The position numbers and the translations under genes are program-made. Positions 25,452 through 35,247 of a DNA stretch of 64,000 nucleotides are shown one piece after another. The notes beneath the pieces were generated by a model. It was not told the DNA's origin, ran no database searches, and saw only the letters and a program-made list of their open reading frames with translations. Source of the stretch: Pradoshia sp. D12 (lineage in GTDB: Bacteria; Bacillota; Bacilli; Bacillales; Pradoshiaceae); contig NZ_CP044545.1 of assembly GCF_008935075.1 (NCBI RefSeq), positions 1,639,501-1,703,500 of the forward strand. The letters are read 5' to 3'. Each line of letters begins with the position of its first letter. Position 1 is the first letter of the stretch.

Positions 25452-27476
25452 TTGAAGGTTAAAAAAACCATATGGGGAAGTATAGGAATGTTATTAATGG
25501 TTCTTATCTTGGCTGGTTGTAATGAAACTGTCAGTCCAGAAGAGCGATTGAAGGAATACATAAACCTGTGGAACGATCAGAAATTTGATAAGATGTATTC
25601 GAACTATGTAGCAGACTCAGCCAAAGACAAGTTTAAAAAAGAACAATATGTCGATCGATATCAAAAGGTCTATAAGGACCTGGAGATTTCCGATTTATCA
25701 GTTAAAAGCGAATTCAAGGATGAGAAAGAGCTGAAGAGGGATCAAAAAAGTATAACACTTCCCATTCAAGTAAAAATGAATTCCCTTGCAGGACCGATTG
25801 AATTTGAAAAAGAAGTAACCATGAAGCTTGAAACGAAGGATAAGGAAGAGAATTGGTATGTAGACTGGGATACAACTTATATTTTCCCTGAACTTCAGCC
25901 AGACGATAAGATTGGGATTAAAACGACAACTGGTAAAAGGGGCGAAATCCTTGATCGTAATGGAAATGGACTTGCGATAAATGGAATTGCTCAAACTGTA
26001 GGTATAACACCAGAGAAGTTTGATGAATCCAAAAAAGCTGAGTTAACAAAATTATTGAATCTTAGCAATGACTATATTGATAAACAGCTTAATCAAAGCT
26101 GGGTTCAGCCAGGTTATTTTGTGCCAATTAAAACAATCCAAAATAACCAAACAGAGCTGATTGAAAAATTAAAAGTTATTAATGGTGTCAGTTTCCAAGA
26201 AAAAGAGATTCGGGAATATCCATATGGTGAAAGTGCAGCCCATTTGACAGGATATGTAGGTACTATTACTGCTGAAGAGCTAGAGAAAAATAAAGATAAG
26301 GGCTATTCAAATGACAGTATAATTGGCAAAAGAGGGCTTGAGCAATTATTAGAGGATAAACTGCGCCCGAAAGATGGCAATACGATTTATATTAACCGCG
26401 AAGATGACCCTATAGTCATTGCTGAAACAGAAGCAGAGGATGGGGAAAGCTTTAGGTTAGTATTGGATGGTGAATTACAAAAACAAGCATTTCAAAATAT
26501 GAAGGGAGCTGCGGGGACATTTGCTGCGGTACATCCAAATACAGGAGATGTATTGGCGCTTGTAAGTTCTCCGTCGTTTAATCCAAACGACTTTGTACTG
26601 GGAATTAGCTCAGAGAAGTATAGTCAGCTGGAAAATGATAAAAAACTGCCATTGTTAAATCGATTTGCGGCCGCTTATTCACCTGGTTCAACGATCAAGC
26701 CGATTATTGCAGCAATTGGTTTAAAAACGGGTAAGCTTGACCCAGAAAAACAGCTGAATATTAAAGGCTTAAAATGGTCTAAAGGGAAAGAATGGGGAAA
26801 TGCCTCTATTACAAGAGTAAGCGATCCAGGAAAACCTGTTAATCTTCAAACTGCCTTACAAATCTCAGATAATATTTATTTCGCACAGACAGCTCTTTCG
26901 ATTGGTGAGACTGATTTGATTAATGGATTTAAGGAATTAGGGATTGGCGAAGAAAAATTCCCGCTCGAATATCCAGTCCGCGCATCACAATATTCAAATA
27001 GCGGCAAATTGGAGAGCAGTAAATTATTAGCTGATACTGGCTATGGTCAAGGAGAAGTATTAATGAGTGCGGTTCATTTATCCAGTATTTACGGTACAAT
27101 TGTCAATGATGGAAAATTGATGAAGCCTCGTCTTTACCTTGATACTGAAACTGCCGTTTGGCATGATTCTTTTATTACTGCTGAACAGGCTAAAACATTG
27201 AAAACTGACTTGAGGAAGGTTGTTACAAGCGGCACAGGAAAGGCTGCAAACACACCTAAACTGGAATTAGCAGGTAAGACAGGTACAGCTGAGCTGAAAA
27301 GCACACAAGGAGAAGAAGGTATTGAAAATGGGTTATTCGTAGCCTATGATCAAAAAAATCCGAAGGCTGTCATGGCACTGTTAATAGAAGATGTACAAAA
27401 TAATGGCGGAGGTAAAAATGTTCAATCCATTGTTCAAAAGACATTCTTGGATTGGGATTCCTCTGAAATTGATTAA
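25452..27476 (+). CDS. pbpC: Penicillin-binding protein 3-type transpeptidase (class B, MecA_N domain)
   Basis: 674 residues from TTG 25452 (AAAGGGGG upstream). Lipoprotein-like signal with LILAGC, then an NTF2-like MecA_N domain (about 30–150), a PBP dimerisation domain (KRGEILDRNGNGLAINGIAQTVG; YPYGESAAHLTGYVGTI; GKRGLEQLLEDKLR) and the transpeptidase domain with SPGSTIKPI (active Ser), SDNIYFAQ and KTGTAE. It cross-links peptidoglycan outside the membrane; MecA_N class B enzymes often have low beta-lactam affinity. Length and order match Bacillus PBP3. Confidence 0.93.
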   Translation: MKVKKTIWGSIGMLLMVLILAGCNETVSPEERLKEYINLWNDQKFDKMYSNYVADSAKDKFKKEQYVDRYQKVYKDLEISDLSVKSEFKDEKELKRDQKSITLPIQVKMNSLAGPIEFEKEVTMKLETKDKEENWYVDWDTTYIFPELQPDDKIGIKTTTGKRGEILDRNGNGLAINGIAQTVGITPEKFDESKKAELTKLLNLSNDYIDKQLNQSWVQPGYFVPIKTIQNNQTELIEKLKVINGVSFQEKEIREYPYGESAAHLTGYVGTITAEELEKNKDKGYSNDSIIGKRGLEQLLEDKLRPKDGNTIYINREDDPIVIAETEAEDGESFRLVLDGELQKQAFQNMKGAAGTFAAVHPNTGDVLALVSSPSFNPNDFVLGISSEKYSQLENDKKLPLLNRFAAAYSPGSTIKPIIAAIGLKTGKLDPEKQLNIKGLKWSKGKEWGNASITRVSDPGKPVNLQTALQISDNIYFAQTALSIGETDLINGFKELGIGEEKFPLEYPVRASQYSNSGKLESSKLLADTGYGQGEVLMSAVHLSSIYGTIVNDGKLMKPRLYLDTETAVWHDSFITAEQAKTLKTDLRKVVTSGTGKAANTPKLELAGKTGTAELKSTQGEEGIENGLFVAYDQKNPKAVMALLIEDVQNNGGGKNVQSIVQKTFLDWDSSEID

Positions 27477-27502
27477 TTAAAAAGGTAAACAAAAAATAGA
27501 AA

Positions 27503-27608
27503 AGAAGCTTCCATTCAGAACATGAACGATACTCTGGATAGCGGACACTGATAAAAAAGTGCCACTATCCGGGGGTATCTTTCAAGTAAGGGTGGGAGCT
27601 TCTTTTTT
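27503..27608 (+). terminator. Long branched hairpin ending in a T run
   Basis: Outer stem AGAAGCTTCCAT (27503–27514) with GTGGGAGCTTCT (27592–27603), then TTTTTT. Inside, GATAC pairs with GTATC and GGATAGCGGACACT pairs imperfectly with AGTGCCACTATCC. Terminates the PBP3 transcript, but is far larger than needed: it could be a small RNA, a terminator carrying a mobile palindromic repeat, or a decayed leader. Confidence 0.75.
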
Positions 27609-27760
27609 CACGCTTCTTTACAGGTTTTATTTTTGCATCATCCAAGTTAATAGTTCTTTTTATTTTTTCATCAATACTTTTAGTTATTTACTATCTTCTG
27701 CTGAGTGCACCTTAAATAGATAAACTAGTAATCTGAAAAAATAATAGTGATGTAAATCGA

Positions 27761-28057
27761 TTAACGGGATTTAATTCTCCTCACCAGGTAGATGATGCCT
27801 GCTAAGATGATTCCTGCGATGCTCACAAATCCCATTAGCAATATAGAAAAGCCTAATCCAATGTTCGCATCTTCAGAGGGGGTAATCACTTCAGCAATAA
27901 TTAAGAACGTATACAAGCCAAAGGTAGCTAGGTAGATTAATAGTGCTGCATAACGCTCGCTTTTACTCCCTTGCCTGGTTACTGCATAAACGCAAAAAAA
28001 GGAAAACGCCAGGAGAGCGTACCTCAAGATAATCTCAGTATAATTAATATAATCCAT
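27761..28057 (-). CDS. Small membrane protein, three helices
   Basis: 98 residues from ATG 28057 (a GTG two codons earlier is possible). Three hydrophobic segments (about 10–30, 38–60, 70–92) with a charged loop SKSERYAA and a basic C-terminus RRIKSR. Family not recognised. It is alone on the minus strand between two terminators. Confidence 0.65.
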   Translation of the reverse strand: MDYINYTEIILRYALLAFSFFCVYAVTRQGSKSERYAALLIYLATFGLYTFLIIAEVITPSEDANIGLGFSILLMGFVSIAGIILAGIIYLVRRIKSR

Positions 28058-28228
28058 AATCACCGCATCCTATCTCGATTTATTTAATATATTGAACATC
28101 CTATCTCATTATAAAGTTAAAATGGGTATTTATGGAATAAGTAAAAAGGCATGTCCTGTCAAAAACTTATTTTATCCGTTTTGTTAGCCGATTAAGGTTA
28201 ACGAAATTACTGTAACAGTCATTGGAAA

Positions 28229-28253
28229 AGGCATCAGTCTTAAACTGATGCCT
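28229..28253 (-). terminator. Terminator of the SLH nucleotidase gene
   Basis: AGGCATCAGT and ACTGATGCCT form a perfect 10-bp stem; on the minus strand the tail is TTTTCC. Confidence 0.8.
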
Positions 28254-28268
28254 CTTATTTTCTTTATC

Positions 28269-30371
28269 TTAATTAGCTACATCAATAATCCTGCCTTCAA
28301 CATTAGGTGAAACAGTTTGTTCAGGGAAGGACTGGATGTAATCGGAGAAAATCTCCCAATCAACGAAGCCGGGTTCGCTTACGCGGCCATCTGCATAAAT
28401 ATCAGCAAAGACAGAATAACCATCCCCGCCTTTGGCAGTGAAGATGTTCGTAGCAGCGAAGTAGGTCTGTGTATCCACGAGTGATGTATATTCACCATTC
28501 TGGTTTATTTCGACTGATTGCACGCGTGTGCCTACTGGTTTAGAGCTATCATAGGTAAAGCGCATGCCTGCGACCTGCAGGTATCCACCGCTAGCGCTTG
28601 GAGCAGCACTAACGCTATGTTCAAGAGCTGTTTTCAATGCCGCTCCGCTAATTTCCATGATTGCGAGTGCATTGCTGAAGGGGAGGACTGTCATAACGTC
28701 AGCTAATGTGATTGGCCCTGCCTTTAAGGTTGTCCGGACACCGCCACCATTTTGTAGGGCGATGACAGTATTTGGATTGATGGCTTTTGCCTTATCGAGC
28801 ATTCCATCAGCAATCAAGTTGCCAAGATTAGTTTCGCCTGTTCTTGCAGCAGGATTGCCGCCAATCAGATCGACGGCTGTTGTTCCGACAACTTGCTTTT
28901 TCTTTGCGTCAACAACAGGCTTATACTTCGCTAGAATTTGAGCTGCTGCCGGGTCTTCGGCAAAGATATAAGATCCTTCCGCATTCTTAGCATCAATGCT
29001 AATCAGTTCGCCATCATAGGCGATAACTTGTCCTTTTTTATCAAAGCTCACATCAAGCTCACCAAGATATTTGGAATACTCGTTTGCTTGTACGATAACA
29101 GTCATTTCTTTGTATTTATCTACAACGACTGGCTCATTCAGTTGTGAATGAGAGTGGCCGCCAACAATAATGTCAATGCCTTCGACTTGATTAGCAAGCT
29201 CGAGGTCATTGTCTCCTCCGCCATCATTGTAGCCAATATGGGTAAGGGCGATGATTTTATCGACACCTTGTTTCTTAAATGCTTTAACGGAGGCCTTAGC
29301 TGAATTGATATATTCCTCGAATCTAACATCACCAGGACTAGAGATACTGGTAGTCTCAGCGGTCGTTAAGCCGAAAATACCAACTTTCTCCCCGTTTACA
29401 TTTTTAATGATACCGTCGTAAATTTTTCCATCATGTGGCTTAGCAGTATATGTGTTTTTCTGAAATCTTTTCATGAGGGCATCATCGCTGAAGTCAACAT
29501 TTGCACTCACAAATGGGAACTCAGCGCTTTGAACGAATGGCAGCAAAGTCTCAGTGCCAAGGTCAAACTCGTGGTTACCGAAAGTAAATGCATCGAATCC
29601 GGCTAGATTCATCAATTCAAGATCGGCTAGTCCCTTAAATTCGTTAAAATAAAGGGTGCCAGAGAATACATCACCAGCATGGAGAAGAAGATTATTCGTA
29701 TTTCCATTGCGATGTTCATCAATCGCGGTTATTTGTCGTGGTGTATTTTCAATATTTGCGTGTGTATCGTTCACATGAAGAACACGCAATTGATAATCTG
29801 GGGCTTTTAGGGCTAGTTGCAGCATGGAAATAAGCTCAGATAAGCTAACCTTTTGGTTATAACCAAATTCAGTATCGGAAATAGACTCAGCGATACCGTA
29901 TAGAAGGATAGAACCGATTCTTTCCGCGTGTTTAGCAGGTACATCAGAGAAGTCTGTTACTGTGCTTCCTTTCAACTCGAAAGCCTTCGCAATCCAAACA
30001 GCAAGCTCCCCACGAGTTAAAGGCTCATAGCTGCCAAACTTATTCTTGCTTTTCCCATCAAGAATACCGGCATAGACTAATGAGTTTACTGCTTTTTGGG
30101 ACGATTTTGGCACATCTGTAAAGTTTGTCTTTGGAGCTTTCTGGTTATCGAGTTTTAATGCGCGCGCCATCAGAGCAGCTGCATCAATTCGAGATATGGA
30201 TCTCTGTTTCTTCATACTTTGGGACGAAACGCCCAGTTCCTGAATAAAACGTGCTTCATTCTGGCGATCAGCTGTCTTTGCATCCACAGCCGGCGCAACC
30301 AATGTTCCAGCAAGCGCAACAACCATTGTTATAATGGCCAACATACGATAAAACTTCAATCGAAACTTCAT
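28269..30371 (-). CDS. SLH-anchored 5'-nucleotidase / metallophosphoesterase
   Basis: About 700 residues from the ATG at 30371, preceded by AAGGGGAGCGG. Signal peptide ending AVDAKT, then two to three S-layer homology repeats (FTDVPKSSQKAVNSLVYAGIL…LTRGELAVWIAKAF; FSDVPAKHAERIGSILLYGI), then the metallophosphoesterase domain (LRVLHVNDTHANIEN, LLHAGDVFSGT, FGNHEFDLG, ALTHIGYND, IIVGGHSHSQL) and the 5'-nucleotidase C domain (GETNLGNLIADGMLD, ALQNGGGVRT, TNIFTAKGGDGYSVF). It would hydrolyse nucleotides at the cell surface, held to secondary cell-wall polymer by the SLH repeats. Confidence 0.93.
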   Translation of the reverse strand: MKFRLKFYRMLAIITMVVALAGTLVAPAVDAKTADRQNEARFIQELGVSSQSMKKQRSISRIDAAALMARALKLDNQKAPKTNFTDVPKSSQKAVNSLVYAGILDGKSKNKFGSYEPLTRGELAVWIAKAFELKGSTVTDFSDVPAKHAERIGSILLYGIAESISDTEFGYNQKVSLSELISMLQLALKAPDYQLRVLHVNDTHANIENTPRQITAIDEHRNGNTNNLLLHAGDVFSGTLYFNEFKGLADLELMNLAGFDAFTFGNHEFDLGTETLLPFVQSAEFPFVSANVDFSDDALMKRFQKNTYTAKPHDGKIYDGIIKNVNGEKVGIFGLTTAETTSISSPGDVRFEEYINSAKASVKAFKKQGVDKIIALTHIGYNDGGGDNDLELANQVEGIDIIVGGHSHSQLNEPVVVDKYKEMTVIVQANEYSKYLGELDVSFDKKGQVIAYDGELISIDAKNAEGSYIFAEDPAAAQILAKYKPVVDAKKKQVVGTTAVDLIGGNPAARTGETNLGNLIADGMLDKAKAINPNTVIALQNGGGVRTTLKAGPITLADVMTVLPFSNALAIMEISGAALKTALEHSVSAAPSASGGYLQVAGMRFTYDSSKPVGTRVQSVEINQNGEYTSLVDTQTYFAATNIFTAKGGDGYSVFADIYADGRVSEPGFVDWEIFSDYIQSFPEQTVSPNVEGRIIDVAN

Positions 30372-30673
30372 ATACCGCTCCCCTTTTGTTTGATATGGCC
30401 AAGATATAGGCCTCATATCTGATTATAATTAGTTTTGGAGGGAATCGACATAATTTTCAAACAAATGGTAAAATAGAACTATTTATTTTGTGATTATTCA
30501 AGTTAGTATACCTATTTAGCACCCTTTTATGAGCCATTTACTTGGCTTCTGTGAGGTATCGGATATCACAATTCTTAGGTATTTTTATAAATATGTTGAG
30601 TTTGTAAAAAAAAGGGAGGGGTAAAATGAGATATATAATAGCGATTTGGTATATTTAATCTAGGGAGGAAGAT

Positions 30674-31429
30674 ATGAAAAAAAAGGTAGTTATAATTGGC
30701 GGATCAGGAACCATTGGTAAAGTGCTAAATGAAGGTCTTAATGAAAAATATGAGGTAATTATTCTGGATAAACAAAAACCATCCTTTCAAGCTGAATTTA
30801 TCGAAGTGGATGCCACTAATTTTGACCAATTATTAGAATGCATACCAGGTGATTCTGATGCTTTGGTCAATTTGCTAACAATCAAGACAGAACATGATTT
30901 GGAAGTTATTGAAGAATTTCATAAAATGACAGAAATTCATTTCATCGCTTCTTTCTATATTTTACGTGCCGCTGTTGAATTGGAAATTCCTAAAATTGTC
31001 TATGCGAGCAGCAATCATACAACAGATAGGTATGAAAGGGAAGGGAGGTCTACATTTGGAAGAGAGATTAATATTAGCGATTATCCTAATTCACGAGGTC
31101 TTTATGGTGTATTGAAGTTTGCTTCTGAAAGTATTGGGCACATATTTTCTAAAGAGATTGGATATCCCCATTCGGTCATTAACCTGAGGATTGGTACTGT
31201 AGTCCCCTATGAAAAAGAAGCGGTAAAAGAAAATGAACGTTTGCGTCATACATTGTTATCGCATACAGATGCTGTACAATTATTTGACTTGGCAATAGAA
31301 TCTACAGTTAAGTATGGGACTTATTATGGCGTCTCAGATAATCCTGATAAGCCATGGACAACAGAAAATGCTTGGAAAGAGCTTGGATTTATATCAAAAG
31401 TGAATGCAATAGATGTGTCTAAAGAGTAG
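30674..31429 (+). CDS. NAD-dependent SDR, uronate dehydrogenase-like
   Basis: 251 residues; Rossmann GGSGTIGKVL at about 9–18, catalytic YGVLK (Tyr/Lys) at about 143–147, and YASSNHTTDRYEREG, close to the ASSNH element of bacterial uronate dehydrogenases and related epimerases. The family oxidises uronic acids to aldaric-acid lactones or epimerises nucleotide sugars. Its place between the two pectin loci makes uronate oxidation attractive, but this is inference. RBS GGGAGGAAG seven bases upstream. Confidence 0.78.
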   Translation: MKKKVVIIGGSGTIGKVLNEGLNEKYEVIILDKQKPSFQAEFIEVDATNFDQLLECIPGDSDALVNLLTIKTEHDLEVIEEFHKMTEIHFIASFYILRAAVELEIPKIVYASSNHTTDRYEREGRSTFGREINISDYPNSRGLYGVLKFASESIGHIFSKEIGYPHSVINLRIGTVVPYEKEAVKENERLRHTLLSHTDAVQLFDLAIESTVKYGTYYGVSDNPDKPWTTENAWKELGFISKVNAIDVSKE

Positions 31430-31453
31430 GGGCCGCCATTTAAATGAAGGTAG

Positions 31454-31630
31454 GCCTTTTTGTGTGCCTTAAAACCTCCTTTATATCAAGTATGTGGTGC
31501 CAAGTGTTTGGATAGAGAAATCCTATTATTAAAAAGCATGATTGCGAAGATTCCAGAAGAAATCAGCCATTCAGAAACAGGTTCTTCTTCAATGATTAGC
31601 ACGAGCTTAATACCACTCAATCGACCATAA
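31454..31630 (+). pseudogene. Possible C-terminal gene fragment
   Basis: An open frame of 58 codons ending TAA at 31628–31630 and reading like protein: CLDREILLLKSMIAKIPEEI, then SHSETGSSSMISTSLIPLNR and a final Pro. No start with a ribosome site is visible. I do not recognise the family; it may be the tail of a lost regulator or chance. Confidence 0.25.
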
Positions 31631-31827
31631 TAATGATTTATGTAACTTGCTTGTATTTTTCTATAATGCTGTCGTTATATGAAATATTTCATTAATATTC
31701 GTATTTTTCATCAATTAATATATTAATCAATTAGCAATGTTGGAATTTAATTGGAAAAATACAATCAATATTATAGCGGAAGATGGCCAATGAATATCTT
31801 TCATAAAATTATTATAAATATTTCGTA

Positions 31828-31877
31828 TTGACACTTTTTTACAGAATACTATATGGTTGTTTATGTAAGCGTTTGAA
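31828..31877 (+). promoter_or_regulatory. Promoter and cre-like operator of the YesS-type regulator
   Basis: Perfect -35 TTGACA at 31828–31833 and a -10-like CTATAT 16 bases on. Just downstream, TGTAAGCGTTTGAA at 31864–31877 matches 12 of 14 cre positions and shares TGTAAGCGTTT with the minus strand of the site at 35248–35261. Confidence 0.55.
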
Positions 31878-31904
31878 TAATTTTGGCAACGAGGGGTGTT
31901 TAGG

Positions 31905-34172
31905 ATGAAGCATAAACCCAAGTACTTTTACCGAATATTTTTCCCATTCGTATTGGTTGGAAGCCTTGTAATGATTATCTTTAACTGTTTTGCATTCCTT
32001 TTTACGAGGGATTCTCTGGAAGAGAAAATTATAGTTGAAAAACAAGAAAATGTCGTTCAGACAATGAATACTCTTGAGCAAAAACTTCAAGTAGTAGACT
32101 ATATATTTAACGCTTATATTTATGATTCATCCTTTAATTCTATTGTCAGCGATTCTTTAACTGCAAAGGATTTTAGTACATACAAAGAAATTGATCAGCA
32201 ATTAAATTACATATCCTCCTTTGGCCCAAGCCAAACTATAGCTGAATTGATTAGCTTAAAAGGTAATTGGGCAGTAGGAGAACACGGGTTAGAAAGGTTA
32301 TCGAACGAGAAGAGAGAAATGATTATAGAAAAATATCTTTCTCTTCCCCATGTATCTACCTGGTTGAAGGAAAAAAAAGAAGCCAACATTAAGCTTGTTA
32401 AGCAGGTACCATTTTCCCAATCAGATAAAACAGGTGTATTGGTTGTTACGATTCCCTTAAAATCGTTTGGGGATCTGATATACAAACCGTCACATAGTGA
32501 TCCAATCTACATCTTAAATCAGGAAGGTTCTCTACTTTATCACAGTAATGCTCCTGCCTCAAATGAGGATCCTATTGATCTGGACATTTCAAATGTAATA
32601 AGAACCAGTGATAAGCCGACAGGGCTTATGAAGGTAAAAGGAGATAAGGATGAATACAAGGTGGTCTATTCCAAGTCTAGCTATAATGGTTGGGTGTACA
32701 TTACTAAAATAAATCAATCAGAAGTTGCCCAAGCGATGAAACCTACAATTATTGGAATAAGTGCGATGAGTATCTTTATGCTATTGGTGACAATCGTGAT
32801 TGCTTATATAAGTTCAGACTATTTTTCAAAGCCGATTAGAGAACTTCAGAATTTTATTCCAAATATACATAAAGAAGGAGTTCGCGATGAATTTGAGCTA
32901 ATCGGAAATTCTCTGAAAGATGTTATGAAAAAAAATGAATCTTTGGAAAGCATGGTGACTACTCAGCATGAGCAATTGAAGACTTTATTTATGCTTCATT
33001 TATTTCATGGCCGATTGGATGAAGAGGAGATTAATGAGGAATTACGCAGTTTTAAATTTCCGCAGGACTGGCGCTGCCTCTATGTCCTTGCAATTCAGTT
33101 TGATGGTGTGAATAATTCAGATTATACAAGAAAGGATAAGGACTTGCTTTTATTCTCAATTAATCAAATTGTATCTGAAATGATTGATGAAAACGAAAGA
33201 TTAGCGCCAGCCGTCATTGATGACAATACTCAGGGTACAATCTTTTTAGGCAGTGGAGAAAAGAATGATAATGATATTACCATCCTGAATCAATATGCTG
33301 AAAGTATACAAAAAAAGGTGAAAGGCATATTTAATTTAACGATTAGTATAGGGATTAGCAGTCCTTACAAGAAGTTAAGCGACAGCAAGAAGGCGCTTAA
33401 AGAAGGAATAGATGCATTAAAATATCGGTTAAAAGTGGGAAAGGAATCTATTATTTTTTATGAAAGTGTATCTTCCATCCTATCAAACAATCAGATTAAT
33501 ACTTATTTCCCTAAAACACTAGAAAATCAATTATTCGATACTATTAAATTAGGTGACAGTGAAAAAGCAAAGGATACATTGTATCAGCTGCTTGCAGATT
33601 TATTTAAAAACAACCCAAATCCTCTTGGACTTGAAGTCAATTTGATGAGGTTTTTGAATGATTTATTGAATCTCATGCAAATTATGGGGATGGAACAATT
33701 GACAATGGAAGAGCATCAAACCATTTATCAAGCGATATCTGATATGAAAACATCCGAGGAAATTGAGAGATTTGTCACTGATAGAATCGTGTATCCTATG
33801 ATAGATACTGTATCAGAAAGAACTGATTCACAATATAAGACGATCTCCAGTAAGATTATACATATTATTCAAACGGAATTTGATCAAGATCTTTCACTTG
33901 AAGTAATTGCGTCTCGTCTCCATTATAATAAGAATTATTTAAGTAGTATATTTAAGAAGGAATTCAAGCAATCATTTAGTGAATACTTAGCTTTTTACCG
34001 TTTTGAGATGGCTAAAAATTGGCTCATTGAGACAAATATATCTGTTAAGGAAATATCAGAGAGGCTTAGATATAATAACTCGCAGAATTTTATTCGTTCA
34101 TTTAGGAAGTTAGAAGGGACTACACCAGGAAAATATCGAGAACTGCATCGGAAGGATGAAATGTCAATGTAG
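31905..34172 (+). CDS. Membrane-bound AraC-type regulator, YesS-like
   Basis: About 755 residues: membrane segment at about 10–30, an extracytoplasmic sensor domain of about 240 residues, a second membrane segment near 290, a HAMP-like linker, a long cytoplasmic middle region and a C-terminal AraC helix-turn-helix pair (LEVIASRLHYNKNYLSSIF; VKEISERLRYNNSQNFIRSF; TPGKYRELHRK). One-polypeptide sensors of this build (YesS) control rhamnogalacturonan genes in Bacillus. ATG 31905 preferred over GTG 31896. Likely activator of locus B. Confidence 0.9.
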   Translation: MKHKPKYFYRIFFPFVLVGSLVMIIFNCFAFLFTRDSLEEKIIVEKQENVVQTMNTLEQKLQVVDYIFNAYIYDSSFNSIVSDSLTAKDFSTYKEIDQQLNYISSFGPSQTIAELISLKGNWAVGEHGLERLSNEKREMIIEKYLSLPHVSTWLKEKKEANIKLVKQVPFSQSDKTGVLVVTIPLKSFGDLIYKPSHSDPIYILNQEGSLLYHSNAPASNEDPIDLDISNVIRTSDKPTGLMKVKGDKDEYKVVYSKSSYNGWVYITKINQSEVAQAMKPTIIGISAMSIFMLLVTIVIAYISSDYFSKPIRELQNFIPNIHKEGVRDEFELIGNSLKDVMKKNESLESMVTTQHEQLKTLFMLHLFHGRLDEEEINEELRSFKFPQDWRCLYVLAIQFDGVNNSDYTRKDKDLLLFSINQIVSEMIDENERLAPAVIDDNTQGTIFLGSGEKNDNDITILNQYAESIQKKVKGIFNLTISIGISSPYKKLSDSKKALKEGIDALKYRLKVGKESIIFYESVSSILSNNQINTYFPKTLENQLFDTIKLGDSEKAKDTLYQLLADLFKNNPNPLGLEVNLMRFLNDLLNLMQIMGMEQLTMEEHQTIYQAISDMKTSEEIERFVTDRIVYPMIDTVSERTDSQYKTISSKIIHIIQTEFDQDLSLEVIASRLHYNKNYLSSIFKKEFKQSFSEYLAFYRFEMAKNWLIETNISVKEISERLRYNNSQNFIRSFRKLEGTTPGKYRELHRKDEMSM

Positions 34173-34180
34173 GCGTAAAA

Positions 34181-34213
34181 AAGAACAGTCTGATTACAAA
34201 CCAGACTGTTCTT
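34181..34213. terminator. Bidirectional terminator between convergent genes
   Basis: AAGAACAGTCTG and CAGACTGTTCTT, perfect 12-bp stem, with TTTTA on plus and TTTTTTACG on minus; serves yesS-like and lplC-like genes. Confidence 0.92.
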
Positions 34214-34220
34214 TTATGGG

Positions 34221-35090
34221 TTACGCTTTCACTGAGCCGACAAAAGCACCTTTAATAAAATATTTTTGCAAGAAAGGATATAGAATCAACATTGGTAGAG
34301 TGGCGACAGAGATAACCGCCATTTTAATCGTTTGGGCAGGAGGAACAACCTCGACAACTGAGTTATCTGCCTGCATGCCGCTTGATACAATGACGATTTG
34401 GCGAAGTAAGACTTGAATGGGCCATTTAGATGAATCATTAATATAAAGAATTGCGTTGGTATATTCATTCCAATAGGCAACCGCATAGAACAAAGAAATT
34501 GTTGCGATTGAAGGTAATGAGAGAGGTAGGATAATTTTAATGAAAATCATAAAATCATTGCACCCATCCACTTTTGCTGATTCCTCCAGGCTTTCGGGAA
34601 TCGCTTGGAAAAAATTCCTCATGATAATGAGATTGAAGGCACTGATTGCGATAGGCAAAATGAGTGCCCAGTAGGTATCAATTAACCCTAAATTTTTGAC
34701 TACCAGGTAAGTCGGGATCATGCCTCCACTGAATAACATCGTAAAAACGACCACAAAGTTTAAGAACCGTCTGCCAACCAAATATTTTCGGGAAAGGGAG
34801 TATGCCATTAAGGATGTCAGAACCATACTAACGAGCGTCCCTACTCCAGTCACCCCAATCGAAACGGCAAAGCTTTTAAAAATGGTTGGTGTTGAAAAAA
34901 TATACTCATAGGCACTTAAAGTGAAGGTTGTGGGAAACAAGATAAAATCCTTTTCAACTACCTCTTGGGTAGTAGCAAAGGAGCTGGCAATTACATTTAG
35001 AAATGGAATGAAGCATGCCAGGCCAATAATAAGTAATAATGAGTAATTGAAAAAATTAAAAATTCGATTTCCGATACTCTTCTCTTGCAA
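34221..35090 (-). CDS. ABC sugar permease, LplC/YtcP-like, on the opposite strand
   Basis: 289 residues from TTG 35090 (GGAGGGG upstream on the minus strand), six membrane segments, EAA loop ESLEESAKVDGCNDFMIF, and C-terminus KGAFVGSVKA typical of LplC/YtcP permeases. Its natural partner is the LplB-like permease at 35371–36357, which is transcribed divergently; related loci normally carry both in one operon. The 280-base gap between them holds a cre-like operator that could control both. Confidence 0.92.
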   Translation of the reverse strand: MQEKSIGNRIFNFFNYSLLLIIGLACFIPFLNVIASSFATTQEVVEKDFILFPTTFTLSAYEYIFSTPTIFKSFAVSIGVTGVGTLVSMVLTSLMAYSLSRKYLVGRRFLNFVVVFTMLFSGGMIPTYLVVKNLGLIDTYWALILPIAISAFNLIIMRNFFQAIPESLEESAKVDGCNDFMIFIKIILPLSLPSIATISLFYAVAYWNEYTNAILYINDSSKWPIQVLLRQIVIVSSGMQADNSVVEVVPPAQTIKMAVISVATLPMLILYPFLQKYFIKGAFVGSVKA

Positions 35091-35247
35091 GTAAACCCCT
35101 CCTTAAATATTGCTTATCCTCACTATATCAAGCTGTCTTTTGGAACGTCTATAATCATTTTTTCAACTGATATCCATGCAATTAACTAAGAGAAAAATTG
35201 GTATGCTCAATTCTAAAAGAAAGTAATCATTACATCAGATTAGTTTT

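Noticed and set aside
27503-27608. Considered as a T-box leader
   Set aside because: No T-box core sequence or specifier loop is visible, and no aminoacyl-tRNA synthetase or amino-acid gene follows.
28564-28941. 125-codon plus-strand frame inside the SLH nucleotidase gene
   Set aside because: Antisense shadow of the 5'-nucleotidase C domain; no ribosome site.
34156-34416. 86-codon plus-strand frame opposite the LplC-like permease
   Set aside because: It crosses the bidirectional terminator and the 3' end of a clear permease gene; not a separate gene.
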